DNA of 64,000 nt, taken from the NCBI RefSeq assembly GCF_001949145.1, contig NW_019091364.1, positions 1,049,434 to 1,113,433 on the forward strand, given 5' to 3'. This DNA is from Acanthaster planci. Its lineage: Eukaryota; Echinodermata; Asteroidea; Valvatida; Acanthasteridae. Made by a program: the position numbers and the translations under genes. This document shows positions 55,451 through 64,000 of this stretch, in pieces. The first letter of the stretch is position 1. Every line of letters begins with the position of its first letter. A model generated the notes under the pieces. It had not been told where the DNA came from, searched no databases, and was given only the letters and a program-made list of their open reading frames with translations.

Positions 55451-56647
55451 TGGACAAATTGTTGACATGTTGAAGGAGAAAATTGCATGCATGTTTTATT
55501 TTGCCACCAAACTGGAACAGTTTTATGAGCAGCGTCAACAATTTTGACTAATATTCTACAAGAGTTCACAATAATAATATTATACAAATAATGAATGTTT
55601 ACGAGTGTAATGATATAAAGAATAATTTCAGGAGGTGAGAAATGAAATGTTCCATTCCACTCAGCTTCGCCATGTGAAATAAAACATTTCACCTCATCAA
55701 ATTACACTTGCCACTGACCAGACTTGAAACATTCACTATTTGTTCCATAAAATACCTGCATAAATCCTCTGGTCATTTCCTCGTCTGCTACAACCAACAG
55801 TCCTGGAATATTAGTGTCCACCATTTGGCAAAACAAATTTCTGTCCGCAGGTAGAACCGTGCAATGTTAGACAATTTCCTATCTGTACAGTTTTCGCTTT
55901 CCTTCTGGATATGACAAAAGGGGGTGGGAACAAGTCAAGTGAAATGAAGTTCTATTCAACAGGTACTGTTGAATTAAATGAATAATTCAATGACATGTGA
56001 TCACGATCCACCAATCAGATGACGAGGATTTCTGCAGGTATTGTATACATATATATTACACGACAAAGGAGGACTGTTACATTTCTGTCAACGGCCAGTA
56101 TCTACTTGTGTAATGTACTAAACAGAACTAGTAAATATTACATGAAAACTTTAAATAACAGCTACAGTTTTATGCATGATGTTAAGTTCCATGAAATTTT
56201 GAAGGACTCAAGGCTCTGGTTTATATTGAAGTTTTACTCATGAAGTCCTCGGACATTCTTGTCGAAAAGCTTCACTGCTCCTCCAACATCCTCTCCTAGC
56301 CTGTCTTGGGTGGTGTTGGAGTCGAGTCCATTGCAAGTCCTTGCACAAGTCCCTTCACTAAGCCGGTCATAAGTAACAGGGTGAATGACAAAAGAATGCT
56401 TTTGTCACAGCCTAAGACTGAATAACCTGTGATGGACTGATAGGAACTTCTAGGGACTTGTGATGGACTCAAATACTACCCTGGTATGTTCTTTGTACTA
56501 TTGGTATTTAATTTAACTATTAAAAAAATTAACAAAAAATTTCAGAACAACAAACTACAAAAGACGATCTTTATTGAGCCTGACTTCCGTGCCTAACCCT
56601 TCTTGGATTTTTAACGGAATTACAAACTGTTTCTTCTTACAGACTAA
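55451..56647. other. Spacer, nothing recognised
   Basis: AT-rich sequence without a convincing exon, RNA gene or repeat structure. Confidence 0.4.
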
Positions 56648-57071
56648 CCACTTAGCGCCGGTTGACCCCATATGGCCCACACAGCCAGGTGGCCTCATGT
56701 GGGGACCGGACTGACTGCTATGAGTCACCATAGGCTGTAATCCCCCTAATATGAAGTACAATGGCATGAAATACCGCAGCGCTCTAGGCCAGCCTGGCTG
56801 ACAAATGCATCGCCCAGCCCGCCCATTGTTTGTCGTTCCTGGCAGGGTGGAGGGCGAACAAAGAAGCCGTTATGTAACACCACAATAAACATAACAATGG
56901 TATTTTTTGAAAGCGTCCGGCCACACTTCACTGCCTTCTGACTCTCATTACATGAGATGATTTCTTGGGGGATTTTTTCCTATAAAAGTATGGCGAATAT
57001 GAATATCAAAATCATAAAACACCGCCCGGCAGCCTGTAATTCAAGGGAAGTTTTTACCCGGCGTTAAGTGG
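56648..57071. mobile_element. TTAA-type MITE, 424 bp
   Basis: CCACTTAGCGCCGG (56648-56661) and CCGGCGTTAAGTGG (57058-57071) are inverted at 13 of 14 positions. The right flank is TTAA (57072-57075), and the left flank CTAA (56644-56647) is one change away. The interior is GC-rich compared with the neighbourhood. It shares the CCACTTR start with the element at 48802. Confidence 0.6.
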
Positions 57072-60000
57072 TTAAAGCAAGCTTTGGTGTTGTTGACGGG
57101 CCACCCGGGCTCTCTAAGCCAGGTTACAAACTGACCCGGTCCATCAAGTAAAGTCTGTCAATTAAACGCTAAACTCAGATTGACAAGGATTAGCTCTATT
57201 AGCAAATTGGGTCATCACGCAATGCAGATAGCTGCCTACAGGATATTGCATTAATCATCATCACATCTTCACATGAATCATGTCGGTTCCTTCTCCTTCC
57301 TTGGGATTTAAGCGAGGAGCAGGCTTACACAATGTCAAGTCTGTTCGTCAATCTGCCACTTCTAAGCCATGTAGGGTGACTGAATTTTGCCTTTAAGTGG
57401 ACGGCTGCCGCGATGTTCTTGGTAACACGGCGTTGGTGAGGCACTGGGTGTGTCTAAATGCTGAACTGATTCCAACAATGATACTGATGACATTTGCTTT
57501 CGGAAATTTGTCACTTGCTGAGAGAACTGGCAAGAAATTGGAACAAACAGAACGACAAACAATTATTCTTTCATATAATTGCTATTGGATGCGCGTACAA
57601 CCTAAAGAGGGCAGTGTGTGGCTTGGAAGAAACATCAAGTTTACTGCTTGACAAATTAATCTACTGAGCAAACAATTAGCAGAGAAATAGAGGACATTTT
57701 GGCTGTTGCAATCTCTTGGCCAATACATGTCATTTGTTGTTCAGCAGCTTAAGGAAGGATTCAAAGAGGAATCCGACAAGGATTAAAAAAACATTCAAAC
57801 GGGGTTGGAAAGGGATTTGATAAGAAGTTGACTGGATCACAAGGACTTTTCATAGATTCAGCAAGGTTCCACTAGGGTTCCAACCTGGTTCCCCAAAGGC
57901 TCCAATAAGAAATCAAACAGGGATGCAGCAACGTTCCCACCAGGGTCCAGTAAGGAATTCCACAGGGTTAAAAAAGGGATCCAACAAAGTTCCACGGGCA
58001 CCCCCAATGGAATTAGGCAAAGCCCTGATTTGGGTCTGGCAGAAATAACACAAACCCAACAGGGAGAGAAAATAATCTTCAACAAAGATAAGCAGTAGCT
58101 TGAACTGAAAAAAAAAATTGCTCAAATTGCCCAGTTAGGCTCATCAATCTCCCCTGGACGTCAGTTAGTATCTTCCCTGGCTCTACCGAAATCACGTCCT
58201 GCGTTAAGCCCTGACCCATTTGCTGACAGTGTGACCTAGATCAAAACAGATGAGACAGGGAAGAAAGTGCTGGGGTCAAAGGAAGTATTGAGTTTCAGTC
58301 CTGTAACCGGCTTGACGCCGTTCTATCTCAGTCGTGTCATAAAATACTTCCAACTGGACAACTTACAGAATTGACATAAAGACCTCTCCGCCCACAGGTG
58401 ATTTCAGGGTAGACCGTGTTGGCTACTTTCAATCATAAAAGAGAACAGCGAGTGCTTGTTTCTGACAAAAGCTGGAGACATATGTATGTTTAGGTGGAAA
58501 CAAGTGACTGAATAGGTAGTGGGTCTCTCGACTTTTCATTGTTGTCAAAAGCAATTTGTGAGGTAAAACTGCAGCTCTGAACTTTAAGCAGCAATGGGGG
58601 GGGGATCCAGTGAAATGGCTGACAGCGCCCTCTGTTGACTCGGGGGAACATGGTTAGGTATACTTCATTATTATGATTTCAGATATAAATATGAAGGTTG
58701 TCCCTGTTTAACTGAATGACATTCCCTCAATCTATTACAATATCTCGGTCACTTGATATTTACTAAGCAGACCACCAACTTAGAATATTGTATATGGGGG
58801 AGATGGAAGAGAAGGTCAACAGCTTTCAAAAGTGATATGACAATCATGCAACAGACTGAGTCAAGGAAAAATTACAATGTTGGGGGGGGGACCTAACAGG
58901 TGTTTACCAAGTGGACCACCTAGTGTGAATGTTGTATATCTGCCAGGGATGGAGATGGGGGGGGGTTGTTGTCCTGGATATCCCATAAATTATAAGTGGG
59001 GCGAGATTTAAACCTAAACCTGAAACGATGATGTGGAACCCGTGGCTTTTGGGTAGGGATGGAAAACTTTGCGTTATTCTGCCACAGCTTTAATGCTCAT
59101 TAAATTAAATCTTTCCTGTTTGCAGAAGCATCTTCGTATTCAAGCTTAAAAGGACTTTTTAAAAACTGTACTTTCAAGACCCCCTTCCAATCAGCCTTAC
59201 AAAATCAGTAAATATCAGTACGTTGCATACAATTTTACACTCTCTGGGACTACTGATGTGTAATCTGTAGCATTGACTAGGGGAAGAAAAAAGTTCCATG
59301 AGATTTTGGTCAGGAAATCTCTGACTTGAGACAGCTTGTCGGTGGTTTAAAGCCGATATCCGGCTGAGCCTGGTGGGTGTTTAATCATGAAATCAATCTG
59401 TGTGGGGGGGGGGAGAGAAAAGCTGCAGACGGTGAATGTCAAAGAACTAATCTAGCAGATTGTGCCCCAGTGCAGCAGAGACTTCCATTTCAATACAGTT
59501 TGCCATCTCCCATTTCCCACTTCAGAAACGGGTCTTTTTTGGGGGGGGGGTAATATGTCAAAGTGGATTTAAACTGTAATATTGGAAAACTCACCAAGGG
59601 CGTGCAGCAACTCTACTTTGCTTTGGCTTAGTTTGCCCCCTATTTCCCCCCCTCCCCGATTGTTTTTCCTCCACAAACCGTACCCCTCAAAAGTAAAATA
59701 TTTAGCTAAATGCAAGCAAGTAAACTGGTGTCTCTGATTGACCTCCTTGACCCAGAAGGCTCAGAGGAATAAAGATCGCTCAGACTATCTTCCTCCCAGC
59801 TGAAAGGAAAGGAGGCCGAAGCCAGACCCAAGGGGCTCTTATCAGTTGTCACGACCCCCTTTTTTTTCCCTTTTTCTAGCCCTCTTCAACCTCGGTACCC
59901 CTTACAAGATGCCAGACTGATTTTGAAATTGATGTTTGACGGTGAGAATAATAACGACATTGCTCTCCTTTGGGGTATGATGGGGGGAGGGATTTTTGTG

Positions 60001-60962
60001 TCAAGGGATCCAGTGATTGCTTTATCAATGCCCGCATGCCCACCTAGGGCGGATGTGGTTTGTTTTATCTTTCGTGGAAATTGATAGATTGACTGTGAGA
60101 GGTAGAGCCACACGTGAAGGTGCCCCTTGTGAGGGTAGAGGGGGACCGGATTGGGTCATGCCATGTCCAGTGTCTGCTGCTCTGGCCGTTGCTGAGAACA
60201 CCGATTAATTGAAGAGGAAGTCCCTTCTGGAGCTGGTGTCACTTCCCACCAGAAACCCCTGACCCCTTGCAATGACCAGGCACGGACTGAAAATTATCAC
60301 TATGGGCGTGAAAGAAACGGCTTGAGTTTTCTCCTCAGGAAAAAAAAAAAGCTGGCACTGATCAAAGAAGTGTTGCGTGACTGATGCAGAACTGAAATTG
60401 TCATCACACCCAGAGTTCAATTTCATGGTTCTGCTCAACATAGAATTTCATGATTATGGCTGTCGTCAGTGCTTACACAGTATCCACGCTGGAATTCTGG
60501 GTCTAACCTGTCCATCCAGAGTACTACTGGTCTTAGTATCCTTTCCTTTAGCAGCAAAGGCTTTGCCCTTAGAAAATGTAAAACTTTGGGCCCGCTGATG
60601 TCCCTAATAGAAGTGCACTTCTTGCAGGTCAAAATGCCTTGACAAGGCGATTCTTATTAAACCAAACCACCTCAGAGGAATGTCTTCCTCTAAACCTTAA
60701 AATCAGAGAGCTTTTAATGAATATGGGTGATTCCCAATAGTGCACTTCCAAGAGCTTGTAATGCATTAGCCAATCACAACGCTTGAAATCTGATGACCCT
60801 TTCCAAATGCCCACTGGGTTGAGAAATTTTGCACATCGTGATTGGCCAACGCATTGCAAACACTTGGAAGCGCACTATTGTGAGCCCCCCCCCCGTATTG
60901 GCAAGTAGCAGAGTTTCATCACTCCTTACTCATTATACAGTGGAGGGACAGCGGATGTGACG
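57072..60962. other. Spacer and probable smarcd 3' flank
   Basis: No gene recognised. A degenerate tandem block at about 57855-58000 repeats 'aaggttccactagggttcca'-like units. From about 58590 on, runs of eight or more G recur. The part next to 60962 should be the 3' untranslated region of smarcd, but no clear minus-strand AATAAA was placed. Confidence 0.4.
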
Positions 60963-63402
60963 CTATGTGTTCCGGATGCCCAGTGCCTGTTCCAGTTCGG
61001 CACGGCGTTGCTGGACCTTGCTGTAGAAGTAACGGCGGACAGCTTCTTGAGCCCAGGGCTGGTAGTAGAAATCACTTCGACGTTCCTCCTCTGGATTTCC
61101 AACAACGTCCGTCATGGTCTGCCGACGGGACAAAAGAAAAACAAAAATATATGTCTATTACAATAATGTTCCCATCTCGAGTGGTGGCGGAATGACTTTG
61201 TGAGACCACGGACCATCTACCCAGGGATGTGCAACTGCGAGTGGCCCCAGTGCAGACACATGTGTGACCTTGGTTCCATGCGTGTTACGGATTGTTATTA
61301 CCCCCGCAGGCGCTCTCGACTTTCTGGAAAAAACTCGCGACCACATGACACGCGTTGCAGCATGTACAGTACAGCCGTGGTTATGCTGAGACGACGCGCC
61401 GACGCGGTGCTTAAATCTATTCGTTTTGACAAATAAATCTTCTTTATTTATTGATTTCAAGCAGAAGCAAAGTTTTAATGAGGCAAAATTCTCCAATTTT
61501 GTGGTACACTTTTCTCAGAATGTATAGGATGAAATATCTTGATCAACATATTTTTAGAAAGGGTGTACCCTGACTTAAAACATTACAAGAAAACAAAGTG
61601 GTAGACAGGAATATATGTTTTATTATTAGAGATAATCCAACTTAATTTCTGCTTTGATATTCTGCCGGCCGTCACACGCATTGAACCAGCTCTGAGCTTA
61701 AGTTGCACATTCCTGGGTAAATGGTCCGTGGTGAGACCATGAGGTATCAGCCGATAATAGAATGATATATGCAATATGAGGTCCTGTACAGATTGAGATG
61801 TGGGGGGGGGAAGTGACCAAAACCAATCGTGATACTGGACATTTGTGACTATAACTCCACATTTTGATGAAGAGAACGACAGCAGTATAATAAAGATTGA
61901 GAAGAAAACTCAACGCAGACAATTCCATTGAGACCTTAATTGGGATAAAAATGGCAAGCAATCTGTTATGTTCCGAACTTTTCCGAAGTCACGTTTTTCA
62001 TTATGACTCGGCAATTATTCCACTTTATCTTCTTTTCTTCTGCTTGCCTTGGACAAGAGATCATATTGCTTGCCATCCATCAAGCCTAAAGAAAAGTGAC
62101 ACGATTGCAGAACTGGCAGTGACTACACGAGGCGTCAGACCAGTAGGCCTCGCAGCCTGCCTAAAAATACACAAATTAAAGGATTAACTGATTTCCTGTG
62201 TTTTGATAGCGTAACCCAACCAATCAAGCCGGTGAAGTCACTTCTGGACGGGCCCATGGCATCTGTCGCTAGACGTTAGGCCTAGATAGCGTCGTTCACA
62301 GACAAGCCAAATCTCCTCTTGTTTCCTCTTTTCCCCTCTGTCTTATTTCGAACTAGGTCAGGGTAATTTGAAGCTGCTGGGAGGAGACAAAATGCAGTCG
62401 CACGCAAGGGCACTGGGAATTCATTATTTAGAGCATCAATCTAGGTTTGGGAAGTTCATCACAAACTTGTGAAGAACAATCAACTCGAGGCAAAGAGAAC
62501 ACCCCAGAAACTTGGAGAACTGCTAAACAACAGTTCAATCTTTGACTGTACACTACAAATACGAACCTTCCCACGGATAAGAAAATAAAACCAGTTCTTA
62601 AACTCATCGGTTAATTTATTGGACGATTATCTGACTGATGAACTTGTTAACAAGCTCACCATCTAATTAGACAAATCAGTTAACCTGACAAGACTAGTTA
62701 ATTGCATAGTTTAAAGTCAAAGGACAACTAAAGAGAGAGTAAAAATAAAAAAGTTGGCAAAACTCCCCCATTAATCACATTAATTCAGACATCAGACCAA
62801 ACTGGAAATAAAAGAGACCACAAGGCAAAAACGTGGCTCCTTTTTTTCCTCCATACCACATCAGTTCTGTGCTGAAAACTCCCTCTCCTTGAAACGGCAG
62901 GAAGAGGCACAAGATCTATGCTGAGGTCAACGGTGATTACGCGGGGGTGGGGGGGTACAGGACCCAGTGAGATGGCAAAGTACAAGTATGAATAATCCGT
63001 GACTGAGGGCTACGAGTAAACCGGCAGAAGGTTTGAATTGTTGGGGAGGGGGGAAGAAAAATCACATGAGACACATCTGGGACACCTTCTGGCGGTTGTA
63101 AGCAATAACTAGTTGGGTTGTTGAGAGTTGAATGTGTGGGTGATTTAAAGCAGCCATGCTCTGTGCACGATTACAGGAACTTTATTTCACTTCGGCCAAA
63201 ACTACCCACCACCCACTGCATCAAGGTGATTGTTGTGTTTTGAATGTTGCGGGTGCTCTCTGAGGAGGAGGACGCCTACCTTAAGGTCCATGCTCTGAGA
63301 CACCAGCCATTCACTGATGAAGTTCTGAGGGTCTCTGGCAAAGCCCAACATGAACTCACGCTGGATCTTGAGTTGATTGATGGTCTCCACTGTCTCATGT
63401 AT
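60963..63402 (-). CDS. smarcd: SMARCD / BAF60 chromatin-remodelling subunit, C-terminal exons only
   Basis: SMARCD proteins are core subunits of SWI/SNF (BAF/PBAF) remodellers that link the complex to transcription factors. Two minus-strand exons are seen: 63402-63280 (41 codons, [19 protein letters not shown] through SQSMDLK) and 61118-60963 ([34 protein letters not shown], ending [11 protein letters not shown] then stop). They match the last 92 residues of human SMARCD1 with few changes, including the identical final [10 protein letters not shown]. Both junctions are in phase 0. The earlier exons (SWIB domain and N-terminus) must lie past base 64000. This single gene probably represents vertebrate SMARCD1, 2 and 3. 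The 2.2-kb intron holds an inverted repeat pair. Confidence 0.95.
61190..61745. repeat. Diverged inverted repeat pair in the smarcd last intron
   Basis: The segment 61199-61290 (GAGACCACGGACCATCTACC, then GTTCCATGCGTGTTACGG) reappears inverted at about 61668-61740 with roughly 75-80 percent identity by eye. It is probably two copies of one element in opposite directions, or the arms of a foldback element. Confidence 0.5.
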
Positions 63403-64000
63403 CTGAGGAAGGCAAAGAGAAATATGATAACCTCAACTAGCTTGGGGGGTATGGGCCCCGAGAGGGACCAAGAGAGGGTGCAATATTCCAAGAAACAGGC
63501 TCCTTTGGTGGGAACTGCACTATGAAATGCATGCGTTTCACTTGTTGCATCACTCCCCACCAACATGGCTCTTTTCAACCAATGTGGGGGTATTTCTGCT
63601 CAGGGCAATCTAGATTGTCCAATCCATTTTTTGGATTTCTTGTTGAAATCCAACATTTACACTTTATATTGGATTGTACCTCTGGACCACCCCGCTGGTG
63701 ATATCTGAGAAAAGAGAACAAAATGTTGCTTCTTGGAATTTAAAGGGACTATGATGGCCTAATGGACACTTACAATGAACCAATTTTGTATTCCAACAGT
63801 GCGTGCCCAAATTGAAGCCATTCCCAGGTCACTCGGATGTGCGTCCAAGGTCTGCCGAATCAGTGCAGTCCTTTGCAGAGTGACTTGTGAGCTTTCTTGG
63901 TTACCCAACTGGTTCATTCTGTACATGTATTAAAGAGACCATAGCTGCTGTGTATTGCTTCCTAAGAGTAAAAAAATTCCAGAAATAGGCAACCTGGAAA
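63403..64000. other. smarcd intron at the right edge
   Basis: No further SMARCD exon is present. A 48-codon minus-strand open stretch (63917-63774) ends at a consensus GTAAGT donor but resembles no SMARCD sequence. Confidence 0.4.

Overview
This is a piece of a eukaryotic nuclear genome, probably from an invertebrate deuterostome and most likely an echinoderm. Genes are split by GT-AG introns, the sequence is AT-rich, there are two assembly N-gaps (19542-20202 and 34068-34178), and tRNA-derived SINEs and many small inverted-repeat transposons lie in introns and spacers. The species cannot be fixed from sequence alone.

Layout, left to right. 1-5226: no gene recognised; it holds a hAT-like MITE, a degenerate SINE and two foldback structures. 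5227-6744 (-): complete cytochrome b561. 9357-13334 (-): complete 10-exon PSMC5 (26S proteasome ATPase Rpt6), head to head with 13941-17934 (+): complete 3-exon CHPF/CHPF2 (chondroitin polymerizing factor). 20706-24247 (+): a nine-exon coiled-coil protein with an RWD-like C-terminus, probably ZWINT-like, whose N-terminus is probably lost in the first gap. 24978-25050 (-): tRNA-Met(CAT). 27547-40987 (+): a 14-exon protein with two U1/matrin-type zinc fingers and two Gly/Arg-rich tracts, not recognised as a named family. 43200-44908 (-): complete DCAKD, head to head with 45475-51745 (+): complete RBM48. 60963-63402 (-): the last two exons of SMARCD (BAF60); the rest lies beyond the right edge.

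Exon models were built by hand from splice signals, reading phase and remembered human proteins. For cyb561, psmc5, chpf, dcakd and rbm48 all exon phases close into one open reading frame from ATG to stop (269, 408, 767, 228 and 522 codons). The genes are mostly housekeeping (proteolysis, glycosaminoglycan synthesis, CoA synthesis, minor-intron splicing, chromatin remodelling, kinetochore) and do not form a pathway. Their linkage is the interesting part: CYB561, PSMC5 and SMARCD recall human 17q23, while CHPF next to SMARCD recalls human 7q36 (CHPF2-SMARCD3), as expected for an unduplicated ancestral block.

The main structural surprises are: a 49-bp triplicated 3' splice-site region in dcakd; a GC-AG intron in psmc5; a 25-nt microexon in the zinc-finger gene; three short elements flanked by TTAA or a one-base variant with piggyBac-like inverted ends; and two hAT-like elements that are both 274 bp long.
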